Below, in pieces: positions 1 to 9,590 of a DNA stretch of 64,000 bases. The notes under the pieces were generated by a model that was given only the letters and a program-made list of their open reading frames with translations, was not told where the DNA came from and did no database searches. The stretch's first letter is position 1, and each line of letters begins with the position of its first letter. The stretch is from Pygmaiobacter massiliensis. Lineage in GTDB: Bacteria; Bacillota; Clostridia; Oscillospirales; Ruminococcaceae. The stretch spans positions 124,001 through 188,000 of the forward strand of contig NZ_OAML01000002.1 in the NCBI RefSeq assembly GCF_900199435.1. Direction: 5' to 3'. Both the position numbers and the translations under genes were made by a program.

Positions 1-21
1 TCGCCAAATAACGACTAAGAC

Positions 22-50
22 TTGTGAAAAGCCTCCAAAAGTAGTATAAT
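22..50 (+). promoter_or_regulatory. Probable sigma-A promoter of miaB
   Basis: A -35 element TTGTGA (22-27) and a perfect -10 element TATAAT (45-50) are separated by exactly 17 bases. The predicted start of transcription lies about 10 bases before the GGAGGTG ribosome binding site of miaB (60-66). Confidence 0.7.
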
Positions 51-71
51 TAGCTAATTGGAGGTGAAGCT

Positions 72-1466
72 TTGGATTACCAGAACTTCGTGGAGCAGGA
101 TCGCGTGATTGACGCGATTGCTAACTATTATGAAACCCCGCCCCTTGCTTATATGCACTCCTTTGGCTGTCAGCAAAACGTAAATGACGGTGAAAAGATC
201 AAAGGCGTGCTGGTGCAGCTCGGGTATGGGCTGACAGACCGTGCCGAAGGCGCGGACCTTGTCATCTTTAACACCTGCGCAGTGCGAGAGCATGCAGAAC
301 AGCGTGTTTTCGGCAACATCGGCGCGCTGAAAAATCTAAAGGTCGCAAACCCGAAAATGATGATTGCTGTTTGTGGCTGCATGGTGCAGCAAAAAACAGT
401 AGTCGATAAAATCAAACAGAGTTATCCGTATGTAGATATCGTGTTTGGTGTAAATGGCATCGATCAGCTGCCTCATATGATCGGAGAGCGTATCCGAACC
501 CGTAAAAAAGTGATTATGGAGCCGGCGGAGCGGACTGAGCTGGTAGAAAACCTGCCAATCCATCGCGACTCTTCCTTTAAAGCGTGGCTGCCCATTATGT
601 ATGGCTGCGATAATTTCTGCTCGTACTGCATTGTTCCGTTTGTTCGTGGCAGAGAGCGCAGCCGTTCGGCAGAGAACATTCTGGCAGAGTTTCGTGCGCT
701 GATTCAGAGTGGATATAAAGAGATTACGCTGCTGGGGCAGAACGTGAACAGCTATGGCAAGGGCCTGGATCACCCGATGGATTTTGCAGATCTTCTCGCA
801 ATGCTTGCAGAAGAGCCCGGTGACTTCCGCCTGCGGTTTATGACCAGCCACCCCAAAGATGCAAGCCGGAAGCTGATTGACACAATCGCCACGCACGATA
901 AGATTTGCAACAATCTCCACCTACCGGTACAGAGCGGCTCGGATTCCATCCTTGCTCAGATGAACCGCAAATACAATGTTACAGAATACCTTTCTCTGAT
1001 TCGCTACGCAAAAGAAAGGATTCCTGAGATGACTTTCTCCAGCGATATCATCGTCGGTTTCCCGGGCGAGACAGAAGAGGATTTTGAAAAAACACTGGAA
1101 CTGGTGCGTGAAGTAGGCTACGTGCAGTTGTTTACTTTTATCTATTCCAAACGTACTGGCACAAAAGCCGCAATGATGCCCGACAGCACCCCTTATAGCG
1201 CCAAAACGGCGCGTATTAGCAAACTGCTGAATCTGCATGAGGAATTTGCCGTTAATTTTGCAGAAAAAATGGTCGGCCGCAAGGTGCGCGTACTGGTAGA
1301 CGGTTTGGGCAAAATAGAGGGCACTTGGAGCGGACGCCTTGAAAATAATCTGGTGGCAGAGTTTTCTGCACCGGAAAACCACACCGGCAAATTTGTGTGG
1401 GTGAATATTACAGGGCATCGGGGCATTCTGCTTACCGGTTCTATTGCCGAAGAGCAGGGCGAATAA
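72..1466 (+). CDS. miaB: tRNA-2-methylthio-N6-dimethylallyladenosine synthase MiaB
   Basis: Radical SAM methylthiotransferase that adds the 2-methylthio group to i6A37 of tRNAs reading UNN codons. The N-terminal MTTase domain carries the auxiliary cluster cysteines (C33, C69, C103). The radical SAM motif CxxxCxxC is at C179/C183/C186, and a TRAM-like domain fills the C-terminus. At 464 residues it has full family length. The start is TTG at 72, chosen because GGAGGTG lies 5 bases upstream and no ATG fits. The next gene is a YmcA/YlbF-family gene, as in Bacillus (ymcB-ymcA), and miaA, which makes the substrate modification, lies 5 kb downstream. Confidence 0.96.
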   Translation: MDYQNFVEQDRVIDAIANYYETPPLAYMHSFGCQQNVNDGEKIKGVLVQLGYGLTDRAEGADLVIFNTCAVREHAEQRVFGNIGALKNLKVANPKMMIAVCGCMVQQKTVVDKIKQSYPYVDIVFGVNGIDQLPHMIGERIRTRKKVIMEPAERTELVENLPIHRDSSFKAWLPIMYGCDNFCSYCIVPFVRGRERSRSAENILAEFRALIQSGYKEITLLGQNVNSYGKGLDHPMDFADLLAMLAEEPGDFRLRFMTSHPKDASRKLIDTIATHDKICNNLHLPVQSGSDSILAQMNRKYNVTEYLSLIRYAKERIPEMTFSSDIIVGFPGETEEDFEKTLELVREVGYVQLFTFIYSKRTGTKAAMMPDSTPYSAKTARISKLLNLHEEFAVNFAEKMVGRKVRVLVDGLGKIEGTWSGRLENNLVAEFSAPENHTGKFVWVNITGHRGILLTGSIAEEQGE

Positions 1467-1536
1467 ACAAAAAGATGTATGGCCTGCCGGCAGGCAGCCA
1501 ATCCTAAATACAATATAATCAAAGGAGCTATTATAA

Positions 1537-1947
1537 ATGGACGTTATTGAATTGACTAAACAGCTGGGCCTGGAGCTTCAGAAAAGTGAAGCCTTTAAAG
1601 TGCTGGACAACGCACGCAAGCTGAACGATGCTGACCAGGAGCTGCAGCAGCAGATTGCTGACTTCAATCTTGCTCGCATGGACCTGAACAACGAGATTGC
1701 AAAAGGCGACGACAAAAATACCGATCGCGTCAACGACATCAACGAGAAAATCCATGCACTGTACATGGAAATCATGAATAACGAGAGCATGGTCGCTTAC
1801 AACCAGGCGAAAAACCAGATGGATACGCTGATGCAGTACATTACCGATATCCTGACCGCTGCCGTAAACGGCGAAGATCCGACCGCTGTGCAGCAGTCCT
1901 CTGGCGGCTGCAGTGGCAGCTGCGGCAGCTGTGGTGGCTGTCACTAA
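1537..1947 (+). CDS. ymcA: YlbF/YmcA (RicA/RicF) family protein with Cys-rich tail
   Basis: A 136-residue, mostly alpha-helical acidic protein of the YlbF/YmcA family. In Bacillus, YmcA, YlbF and YaaT form an Fe-S-containing complex that modulates RNase Y and the phosphorelay. The orthology call rests on family resemblance plus position directly after miaB, the Bacillus ymcB-ymcA arrangement. The last 16 residues are unusual, being almost only Gly, Ser and Cys ending in His, with cysteines in a C-x3-C-x2-C-x2-C-H pattern that could bind a metal or Fe-S cluster. The ATG at 1537 has AAAGGAG at 1521-1527. A strong terminator follows. Confidence 0.82.
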   Translation: MDVIELTKQLGLELQKSEAFKVLDNARKLNDADQELQQQIADFNLARMDLNNEIAKGDDKNTDRVNDINEKIHALYMEIMNNESMVAYNQAKNQMDTLMQYITDILTAAVNGEDPTAVQQSSGGCSGSCGSCGGCH

Positions 1948-1966
1948 TAGAACAGCTTTCAACCGA

Positions 1967-2003
1967 AGCGGTGCGCGTAGATCCGCGTACCGCTTTTTAT
2001 TTT
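1967..2003 (+). terminator. Rho-independent terminator after the YmcA-like gene
   Basis: An 11-bp stem (1967-1977 with 1984-1994, one G-U pair) with a 6-base loop is followed by a T-rich run CTTTTTATTTT. It separates miaB-ymcA from mutSL. Confidence 0.85.
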
Positions 2004-2026
2004 ACTTGTGTTAGGTGGTGCGCATT

Positions 2027-4639
2027 TTGGCGGAGCTTTCCCCCATGATGAAACAGTATTTTGAAATCAAGGAGCAATATAAGGACGCAATTCTGTTTTT
2101 TCGGCTCGGCGATTTTTATGAAATGTTCTTCGATGATGCGATACTTGCGTCAAAAGAGTTGGAACTTACCCTTACCGGGCGCGATTGCGGTCAGGAAGAG
2201 CGTGCCCCTATGTGTGGCGTGCCGTTTCACTCCAGCGAAGGGTATATTGCAAGGTTGATTGCAAAGGGCTATAAAGTAGCCATCTGCGAGCAAATGGAGG
2301 ATCCGTCCCTTGCAAAAGGGTTGGTAAAGCGTGATATTATCCGCGTAATCACGCCAGGCACTGTCATTGAAAGCAGTATGCTGGATGATGCGAAAAACAA
2401 TTATATCGGCTCGGTTTGCTTAATGGGCAAAGAAGCAGGTGTTGTTTTTGCAGATATTTCTACTGGTGTGTGCCATGCGACGCATCTTTCAGGCGAAAAG
2501 CTGGATGAACAGCTGCTGGGAGAGCTTTGCCGTTTTTGCCCGAGTGAATTACTGTTTAATGCAGAGATTCTTGCACATAAACGAGTGACAGGGTACATCA
2601 AAGACCATCTGGCTTGCCTCGTTGAGCTGCTGGATGAGACGGATTATAGGCCGGCGGCTTGCCAGGAGAAACTGGAACATCAATTTGGAACAGATTACGA
2701 AAAAACTACAGGACTTGCGGCAGGCAGCGCCTTAGCTCTTTCCGTTGCTGCGCTGATTGCATACCTGGAAAGAACCCAGAAAAAGGGTATCGAACGTCTG
2801 AAAGTCGTAGACCTGTACAGCGGGTCTGAGTATATGCGGCTTTCTCCTGTTACCCGCGCAAACTTGGAACTTACCGAGACGATGCGCGGCAGAGAAAAAC
2901 GCGGCACATTGCTTTGGGTGCTGGACAAAACTGAAACAGCGATGGGAAAACGTCTCATTCGTGCATGGGTGGAGCAACCGCTGCTGAATGTCGCACAGAT
3001 TAACGCCCGTCTTGATGGAACGGAAGAGCTTTATCGCGACAATGTGCTGCGTTCTGACTTAATGGAAGAGCTGGGCAGAGTGTTCGATCTCGAGCGTTTG
3101 ATGACACGTGTAATCTATGGCTCTGCCTCACCGAAAGAAGTTTATGCACTGTCGGCAACCTGTGGTGTTTTGCCGGGCATTCGCACTTTGATTTCCGGCT
3201 GTAAAACAGCCGAAATTCGTGATTTGCTTTCTCGCATTGACCCATTGCAGGATGTAAAGGACCGTATTGAAGCTGCCATTGATGAAAATGCGCCTTCTAC
3301 CTTAAAAGAAGGCGGTGTGATTCGCACCGGGTATAACTCGGAAGTGGATGAGCTGAGAGACATTGTGCATGGCGGCAAAGGTTTTTTGACCGGGCTTGAA
3401 ACTAAGCTGCGGGAAGAAACTGGTATTTCTAAACTGAAGATTGGCTATAACCGGGTGTTCGGCTATTACATAGAGGTCTCGCGCGCGGTTACGGCAGAAA
3501 TTCCGGCAAACTTTGTACGCAAACAAACCCTTGCCAATGCCGAGCGCTACATTACGGACGAGCTGAAACAGCTGGAAAGCCGCATTTTGGGCGCAAGCGA
3601 ACGCCTTGTATTGCTCGAACGTCAGCTTTTTGATGATCTGCTGGGTGACATTGCGAAAGAGCTGCTTCGTGTACAAGCTACTGCAGCAGCCATTGCAGAG
3701 CTGGATGTGTTGTGCAGTTTTGCAGAAACGGCGCGTAAAAACAATTATGTGCGACCCATCGTCAACAATGGCGACGAGCTGAAAATTGTGGAAGGCCGTC
3801 ATCCGGTGGTAGAAAAAATGACCGGTAAAAGCATTTTTGTGCCCAATGACACAGAACTGGACTGCCGCGACAACCGTATGCTGATTATTACCGGGCCGAA
3901 TATGGCAGGTAAGTCTACCTATATGCGACAAACCGCACTCATTAGTCTGATGGCACAAATCGGTTCGTTTGTGCCCGCAAAAGAAGTAGTCGCAGGCGTG
4001 GTAGACAGCATCTTTACCCGCGTGGGTGCAGCAGATGACCTCTCTGCCGGTAAATCTACATTTATGGTGGAGATGACCGAAGTTGCAGAGATTCTTGAAA
4101 AAGCAACGCGTAAAAGCCTTGTTGTTTTAGACGAAATCGGACGGGGTACCTCTACGTTTGATGGCATGAGCATTGCCCGCGCCGTAGTAGAGCACATGGC
4201 GGACGATGGGGGGCATCTTGCCTGCAAAACGCTGTTTGCCACCCATTATCATGAGCTGACTGAGCTGGAATCCGAAATCGAAGGCGTGAAGAATTACAAT
4301 ATTGCCGTAAAAAAACGTGGCGATGACATTACCTTCCTGCGTCGTATTGTGCGTGGGCCAGCGGATGACAGTTACGGTATCGAGGTTTCAAAGCTTGCCG
4401 GGCTGCCGGATGCAGTTATTGTTCGCGCAAAAGAGGTGCTCAAAGAGCTGGAATCCGGCTCGGCGGTAAATGCTGTAACCCAAATGGATTTTGGCAACTT
4501 TGAGCGATATGAAAAGCTTAGTGCGCCGCCCAAACTGGTAGAGCAGCTGCGCGCGTTGGATGTGGAAACGCTTACTCCGCTGGAAGCGCTGAATGCACTT
4601 TACCGGCTGAAACAAGAGTTTGCAGAGGAAGAAAAATAG
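2027..4639 (+). CDS. mutS: DNA mismatch repair ATPase MutS
   Basis: Recognises mismatches and small loops and recruits MutL. The N-terminal mismatch-binding domain contains the FYEMF motif (Phe-x-Glu) near residue 36. The Walker A motif GPNMAGKST is near residue 625, followed by the Walker B segment (LDEIGRGTSTFDG) and an ATHYHEL switch. I place the start at TTG 2027 because AGGTGG (2013-2018) is 8 bases upstream and the family N-terminus (LSPMMKQYFEIK) then starts at residue 4. The GTG codons at 2015 and 2018 lie inside that ribosome binding site. Length about 870 residues, full. mutL follows within 35 bases. Confidence 0.97.
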   Translation: MAELSPMMKQYFEIKEQYKDAILFFRLGDFYEMFFDDAILASKELELTLTGRDCGQEERAPMCGVPFHSSEGYIARLIAKGYKVAICEQMEDPSLAKGLVKRDIIRVITPGTVIESSMLDDAKNNYIGSVCLMGKEAGVVFADISTGVCHATHLSGEKLDEQLLGELCRFCPSELLFNAEILAHKRVTGYIKDHLACLVELLDETDYRPAACQEKLEHQFGTDYEKTTGLAAGSALALSVAALIAYLERTQKKGIERLKVVDLYSGSEYMRLSPVTRANLELTETMRGREKRGTLLWVLDKTETAMGKRLIRAWVEQPLLNVAQINARLDGTEELYRDNVLRSDLMEELGRVFDLERLMTRVIYGSASPKEVYALSATCGVLPGIRTLISGCKTAEIRDLLSRIDPLQDVKDRIEAAIDENAPSTLKEGGVIRTGYNSEVDELRDIVHGGKGFLTGLETKLREETGISKLKIGYNRVFGYYIEVSRAVTAEIPANFVRKQTLANAERYITDELKQLESRILGASERLVLLERQLFDDLLGDIAKELLRVQATAAAIAELDVLCSFAETARKNNYVRPIVNNGDELKIVEGRHPVVEKMTGKSIFVPNDTELDCRDNRMLIITGPNMAGKSTYMRQTALISLMAQIGSFVPAKEVVAGVVDSIFTRVGAADDLSAGKSTFMVEMTEVAEILEKATRKSLVVLDEIGRGTSTFDGMSIARAVVEHMADDGGHLACKTLFATHYHELTELESEIEGVKNYNIAVKKRGDDITFLRRIVRGPADDSYGIEVSKLAGLPDAVIVRAKEVLKELESGSAVNAVTQMDFGNFERYEKLSAPPKLVEQLRALDVETLTPLEALNALYRLKQEFAEEEK

Positions 4640-4672
4640 CAAAGATAAGTTCCCGAAAGGCAGGTGAATGCT

Positions 4673-6673
4673 TTGGCAGTGATTCATGTATTAGATAAAC
4701 ATACTGCAGAGCTAATAGCTGCGGGCGAAGTGGTCGAACGGCCTTCTTCCGTAGTAAAAGAGTTGGTAGAAAATGCAATTGATGCGGGTGCAAAACACAT
4801 TTGTGTCGAAATTGAACGAGGAGGCATCTCGCGTATCACCGTCGAAGATGACGGTTGCGGAATTGAAGCGGAGTTTATTGCAACAGCCTTCATTCGCCAT
4901 GCTACAAGCAAAATAGAAAAGCCAGCTGATCTTGACAGCATTGGCACACTGGGTTTTCGTGGTGAGGCTCTGGCAAGCATCTCCGCTGTGGCAAGAGTAG
5001 AGCTTATTACCCGCACTGAGCAGGACGAATATGCCTGCTGTTACCGACAGGCAGGCGGGGAAGAGCTTTCAGCAGAAGCTGCCGCCCGCCCGGTTGGCAC
5101 CACGGTAACGGTGCAGGATTTGTTTTATAATGTACCGGCCCGCATGAAGTTTTTGAAAAAAGACCAAAGCGAAGCAAACTACGTAGGCGATGTAGTGTTG
5201 CGGCAAGCGCTAGCCCATCCAGAAATCTCGTTCACTTACATTAAAGACGGAAAAGAACAATTCCAAACACCTGGCGACGAGCGCTTGCTTTCCGCCATCT
5301 ACGGTGTACTTTCTAAAGATTTCGCGAAAAATCTACTTTCTGTGCAACAACAGAGTGGTATTATTGACGTTGCGGGCTTTGTAACAGCCCCTACTGCCTG
5401 CCGCGGCAGCAGAGGAATGCAGTTCTTTTATGTAAATGGCCGCTATGTACAAAACACCACCATGACAGCTGCCGTCGAAGCAGCTTATAAGGGAATGGTG
5501 ATGCAGGGCAGATTCCCTGGCTGCGTATTAAACCTTACCATGCCGCTTGACCGCGTGGATGTTAATGTGCATCCTGCCAAAACAGAGGTGCGCTTTGCAA
5601 ATAACAACGAAATATTTGACCATGTCTACCGTGCTGTAAAACTTTGCCTGAATGGGCCGGGGCTGCCGACCAGAGAGGTGACTTTGGCGCCGGCAGCAGG
5701 CTTTTCAAGTGTGGAGACACAGCAAGCGGAACCAATTAGCTCTGGCAGTACTGTACAGCTTGACAACTTTACAGTCCCGAAAGAGGCAGAAAAGGCCGAG
5801 TTCAAAGGGTATCCGCAACCCACATTCTCATTTCAGCCAAATGGTTTTGCAAGTAAGCCTATTTTTGCGGCTCACTCGGTAGATGCCGCTCCAAGCCTGC
5901 TTGCGCAAGAGTCACCGGTGCTTTATCAGACCAGCCCGTTGCAACGTCCGGCATCAGCTAATGTGTTCTCTGACACATCTTTAGATATTCAAAAATTGCC
6001 AGAAGAGGTACCGGCTGCATACGTGGCAGAAAGTGCACCAGTGCAGCAATCGCTTGTGGCAGAAGAAATATTGGCAGATGTAAGTTTGTCCGCCAGCGAA
6101 AAAGCGCCGCTTCGCTATATTGGCGAAGCCTTCGCAACCTACCTGATTGCTGAGCGGAACGACCACCTTGTGCTGATAGATAAGCATGCTGCCCATGAGC
6201 GCATTCTTTACGAAAAACTGGTAGCGGGTTATGGTGCTGTGGATGGGCAGATGCTGCTTGCGCCCGTTACCGTAAATCTGGATGCCGCGGAGAAAAACGC
6301 CTTGACCGAAAACGAAGAGCTGCTTGCAAAAGCGGGTTTTGAGGTAGAGGACTTTGGTGGCAACAGTGTGTTGATTCGTGCTGTACCGGTTGACGCGGCA
6401 GATGTTTCGGTGGTCTCGCTGACACAGGAAATTGCGGCAAAGCTTACGCTGAATGCACGTAATACGCTGAGCGAAAAGACAGACTGGGTGCTGCATTCGA
6501 TTGCCTGCCGTGCCGCCATCAAAGCAGGGGACCGCAATCAGCCGGAAGAGCTGATTTTACTGGCGCAAGATATTTTGGATGGCAAAGTGCCGCCGTTTTG
6601 CCCGCATGGGCGCCCAGTGGTGCTGCGCCTGACGAGAAAAGAATTGGAGAAACAATTTGGCAGACTGCAATAA
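4673..6673 (+). CDS. mutL: DNA mismatch repair protein MutL (endonuclease type)
   Basis: A GHKL ATPase that couples MutS to strand removal. Visible N-terminal motifs are ELVENAIDAGA, DDGCGI and GFRGEALASI. The C-terminal dimerisation domain carries DKHAAHERILYEKL, matching the DQHA-x2-E-x4-E endonuclease motif, plus ACR and CPHGRP metal-binding motifs, so this is a nicking MutL as in other bacteria lacking MutH. The start is probably TTG 4673, since AGGTG at 4662-4666 is well spaced; GTG 4664 is an alternative three codons upstream. The stop overlaps miaA by 17 bases. Confidence 0.96.
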   Translation: MAVIHVLDKHTAELIAAGEVVERPSSVVKELVENAIDAGAKHICVEIERGGISRITVEDDGCGIEAEFIATAFIRHATSKIEKPADLDSIGTLGFRGEALASISAVARVELITRTEQDEYACCYRQAGGEELSAEAAARPVGTTVTVQDLFYNVPARMKFLKKDQSEANYVGDVVLRQALAHPEISFTYIKDGKEQFQTPGDERLLSAIYGVLSKDFAKNLLSVQQQSGIIDVAGFVTAPTACRGSRGMQFFYVNGRYVQNTTMTAAVEAAYKGMVMQGRFPGCVLNLTMPLDRVDVNVHPAKTEVRFANNNEIFDHVYRAVKLCLNGPGLPTREVTLAPAAGFSSVETQQAEPISSGSTVQLDNFTVPKEAEKAEFKGYPQPTFSFQPNGFASKPIFAAHSVDAAPSLLAQESPVLYQTSPLQRPASANVFSDTSLDIQKLPEEVPAAYVAESAPVQQSLVAEEILADVSLSASEKAPLRYIGEAFATYLIAERNDHLVLIDKHAAHERILYEKLVAGYGAVDGQMLLAPVTVNLDAAEKNALTENEELLAKAGFEVEDFGGNSVLIRAVPVDAADVSVVSLTQEIAAKLTLNARNTLSEKTDWVLHSIACRAAIKAGDRNQPEELILLAQDILDGKVPPFCPHGRPVVLRLTRKELEKQFGRLQ

Positions 6674-7586
6674 ACCGAAATTGCTTGCGGTGGCAGGCCC
6701 CACAGCAAGCGGAAAAACCGCGCTGGCAATTCGGCTTGCGCAGCAGTATAACGGCGAGATTATATCTGCCGATTCGATGCAAATTTATCAGGGTCTGGAT
6801 ATTGGTACTGCAAAAGCCACCGAAGAAGAGCGCGCGGCTGTGCCGCATCATCTTATTGATATTGCGCAGCCTCAACAGGCATATAGCGTGGCAGACTTTG
6901 TGCCGCTGGCAGAGCAGAAAATAGCAGAGATTACGGCGCGCGGACATCTACCTATTTTGTGCGGAGGCACAGGCTTGTACCTTTCAACACTTGTAAATGG
7001 AATCACCTTTACAGAAGAAAAAGGAGATGAAACCGTACGCCAGCAGTTGGCGCAAGAGCTGAAAGTGCAAGGCGCGGCACATATGCTGGCCAAACTGGCG
7101 CAGGTAGACCCTGAATATGCGGCCAAGCTGCATGAAAACGATCACAAGCGCGTTCTTCGGGGACTTGAGCTATACCATAAAACCGGTAAAACAATGTCCC
7201 AGCAATTACGCGATTCCCGCCCGGCAGAAAAGCCGTATGATGCCTTGATTTTTGGGTTGAATTACGCCAGCCGAGAGCTGCTGTATAGCCGCATCAATCT
7301 GCGGGTGGACAAGATGGTAGAAGAAGGCGTGCTGAGCGAAGCTGAACTTGTCTATCGGCATCGCGATGCTTGGAAGACCGCCGCGCAAGCGATTGGCTAT
7401 AAAGAATTCTTTCCTTATTTTGAAGAAATTCAGCCGCTGCAAGATTGCGTAGAAAAACTAAAGCAGGCGACCCGCAACTATGCAAAGCGCCAGTTAAGCT
7501 GGTTTCGTGGCATGCCGGAAATTTATTGGCTTGATGCCGCAGATCCAAAACCGGAACAAAAGCTGGCCGAGTGGCTTTGCCGCTAA
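6657..7586 (+). CDS. miaA: tRNA dimethylallyltransferase MiaA
   Basis: Transfers dimethylallyl to N6 of A37 in tRNA, the step before MiaB. The P-loop GPTASGKT sits at residues 14-21, followed by the DSMQIYQGLDIGTAK segment and the CGGTGLY motif of the family. Length 309, typical. The start TTG 6657 has GGAG at 6646-6649 and lies inside the 3' end of mutL, implying translational coupling. Confidence 0.95.
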   Translation: MADCNKPKLLAVAGPTASGKTALAIRLAQQYNGEIISADSMQIYQGLDIGTAKATEEERAAVPHHLIDIAQPQQAYSVADFVPLAEQKIAEITARGHLPILCGGTGLYLSTLVNGITFTEEKGDETVRQQLAQELKVQGAAHMLAKLAQVDPEYAAKLHENDHKRVLRGLELYHKTGKTMSQQLRDSRPAEKPYDALIFGLNYASRELLYSRINLRVDKMVEEGVLSEAELVYRHRDAWKTAAQAIGYKEFFPYFEEIQPLQDCVEKLKQATRNYAKRQLSWFRGMPEIYWLDAADPKPEQKLAEWLCR

Positions 7587-7753
7587 TCTGCTTTTCTACG
7601 GTTTACCATAAATTTTTGCTGGTTGATGAGTGAATTGGGCTGGCACAACTCTTTTGCGCTGCGAGTATTTCATACTAAAAATACAAAAGCTGGCCGGCAC
7701 TTTATGAACAGACATTAAAAAATAAGATTTTCGGATAAAAAAGGAGGCAGCCT

Positions 7754-8983
7754 ATGCGCAAACGAATTTTGCCAATTGCAATAGCCGCCGTCCTACTGAT
7801 TCCGCTTGTATATCTTGCTTATCATCTGCTACCGGTTATTTTTCCGGAGTACGATACCCAAACCGCGATTGTCTATACACTGGCGGATGGTGTGGATGTA
7901 ACGGGCGTAGCAGTGCGGTCGGAAAGAGCGATTTCTGGTTCTGCCGAGGGTGGAACTGTTGGGTATCTAGTAGAAGATGGAAGCCGAGTTTCCGGTGGCA
8001 GTGTTGTAGCAGAGATTTATGCCGGACAAGAACAGGCAAACCAGCGCGCAAGAGAAAACGCGCTGACCACAGAGCTCGAGATGCTGAATGCATCGCAAGA
8101 TCCTGCGCAAACCAGCGAAGGCAATGTGGGGGTTATCCTAAAGCAGCAGATGCAAAATTTGTACCAGCTGCAAAAGACGATTGCCAGCGGCTACTATGAT
8201 ACACTGCCGGAAGACCGCGCTGGGCTTACGAAGTCTGCAAACATGCTGCAAATTGCGACTGGGAAAACACCGAACTTTGATGACCGTATCGCGGCAATTA
8301 CCGCAGAGCGTGATGCAGCGGCAGCAGCAGTAGGGCAAGTAACTTATCTTTCATCAGACACCACAGGCTATTTTTCCGCCATCACCGACGGCGCGGAAGC
8401 AACATATACGGAAAGCTATTTGGACAGTCTGCCCACTGCAGACCTCGAAACCCTGCTTGCAACTCCTTTGCCGCAGCAGGGCGGACAAGCCGGTAAAATC
8501 GTACAGGATTATAAATGGTATTTCTATTTTGTTGTAGACGCGGCTGCTGCACAGCGTTTTGATGAAGATAAGGACGGCAAGGTAACCATTGACTTCCACT
8601 ACACCGGCGCGGAAGAAGTTCCGGCAAACATTGTCAGTATCACGCCGGATGCGGCAACTGGCAAAAGCGTTGTAAAACTGGTGTGTACTTATATTAATCA
8701 CGATACCATCAACTTGCGTGTGCAACACGCAAGCGTAAACTTTAAAAGTTATACCGGTATTCGTGTAGACCGTGACGCGCTTCACATCGTTAAAGACGAG
8801 CGCGGTGTTTATGTGCGTTTTGGCAATTTGGTTCAGTTTAAAAAAGTCTCGCCGCTGTTTGAAAATGACAACTATGCTTTGTTGCCGGTGCAGTACACGG
8901 TAGAGGATCCTAAGAACCAGGTTGTTGTTTATGATGAGATCATTGTGGCAGGCAAAAACCTCTACGACAATAAACTGCTGTAA
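7754..8983 (+). CDS. HlyD-like membrane-anchored protein
   Basis: A 409-residue protein with one N-terminal membrane segment (about residues 5-30) and an extracytoplasmic body. The segment after the membrane anchor has the biotinyl-lipoyl-like beta-barrel look of HlyD/periplasmic adaptor proteins (Gly-rich turns ending in GTVGYLVEDGSRVSGGSVV), followed by a helical stretch and a beta-rich C-terminus. No transport partner is encoded nearby. It sits directly upstream of sepF, so a role in envelope or division is possible but is inference. The ATG at 7754 has AAAAGGAGG upstream. The 167 bases between miaA and this gene show no clear signal. Confidence 0.7.
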   Translation: MRKRILPIAIAAVLLIPLVYLAYHLLPVIFPEYDTQTAIVYTLADGVDVTGVAVRSERAISGSAEGGTVGYLVEDGSRVSGGSVVAEIYAGQEQANQRARENALTTELEMLNASQDPAQTSEGNVGVILKQQMQNLYQLQKTIASGYYDTLPEDRAGLTKSANMLQIATGKTPNFDDRIAAITAERDAAAAAVGQVTYLSSDTTGYFSAITDGAEATYTESYLDSLPTADLETLLATPLPQQGGQAGKIVQDYKWYFYFVVDAAAAQRFDEDKDGKVTIDFHYTGAEEVPANIVSITPDAATGKSVVKLVCTYINHDTINLRVQHASVNFKSYTGIRVDRDALHIVKDERGVYVRFGNLVQFKKVSPLFENDNYALLPVQYTVEDPKNQVVVYDEIIVAGKNLYDNKLL

Positions 8984-9023
8984 TCGGTTTTTTCGCTGAA
9001 TATGAATTTTTCGGGGCTTTTTG

Positions 9024-9052
9024 TTGACATTGGCATAAAAAATAGGGATAAT
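9024..9052 (+). promoter_or_regulatory. Sigma-A promoter of sepF operon
   Basis: A consensus -35 TTGACA (9024-9029), a 17-base spacer and -10 GATAAT (9047-9052). It lies in the 142-base gap before sepF and would drive sepF-ylmH and probably more of the block. Confidence 0.85.
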
Positions 9053-9125
9053 ATTAGCAAGAATGCTTTGAAATATTTGCCGCTTTGTTTTTGTGGACTA
9101 TTTTAATATCTAGGAGTATGTAACT

Positions 9126-9590
9126 ATGGGTATGCTGAATAAATTCAAGAATATCATGGGTGTTCCAGAAGACGACTATGATGACTACGAAGATGATATG
9201 GATTTCATCAACGCAAAATCCCAGTCCTCTTATGCTACAGCCCCCGCTGAAGAAGATTATGCGCAGGAGGGTGCTCCGCAAAAACGCAACAAGGTGGTAA
9301 ACATCAACGCAACCACTTCGCTGCAGGTTGTGCTGGTTAAGCCCGAGCGCTTTGACGATGCCTCTGCTGTTGCAGACCATCTGAACGCAAAACGCACTGT
9401 CGTGCTGAACCTGGAATCCACCAATAAAGAGGTTTCTCGCCGTTTGGTAGACTTCCTCTCTGGCGTGGCTTATGCAAACAACGGCCAAATCAAACGTGTC
9501 GCCAACAGCACCTTCATCATCACCCCGTACAATGTTGATATTATGGGTGATATTTTAGATGAGCTGGAAAGCAACGGAGTTTTCTTTTAA
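9126..9590 (+). CDS. sepF: Cell division protein SepF
   Basis: A cytoplasmic FtsZ-binding protein that bundles FtsZ and tethers the Z-ring to the membrane. The 154-residue length, acidic low-complexity linker (residues about 12-55) and compact C-terminal SepF domain (from about residue 60, with the GV-Y-NNGQIKRV region) match the family. The N-terminus MGMLNKFKNIMG is a plausible amphipathic membrane-targeting helix. AGGAG lies upstream of ATG 9126. ylmH follows with no gap; ylmG, common between them in Firmicutes, is absent. Confidence 0.95.
   Translation: MGMLNKFKNIMGVPEDDYDDYEDDMDFINAKSQSSYATAPAEEDYAQEGAPQKRNKVVNINATTSLQVVLVKPERFDDASAVADHLNAKRTVVLNLESTNKEVSRRLVDFLSGVAYANNGQIKRVANSTFIITPYNVDIMGDILDELESNGVFF

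Noticed and set aside
1482-1495. Perfect palindrome GCCTGCCGGCAGGC after miaB as terminator
   Set aside because: No loop and no T run follow; it cannot act as a simple intrinsic terminator.
1514-1519. TATAAT before the YmcA-like gene as a promoter
   Set aside because: There is no -35 element and the start of transcription would fall within the ribosome binding site.
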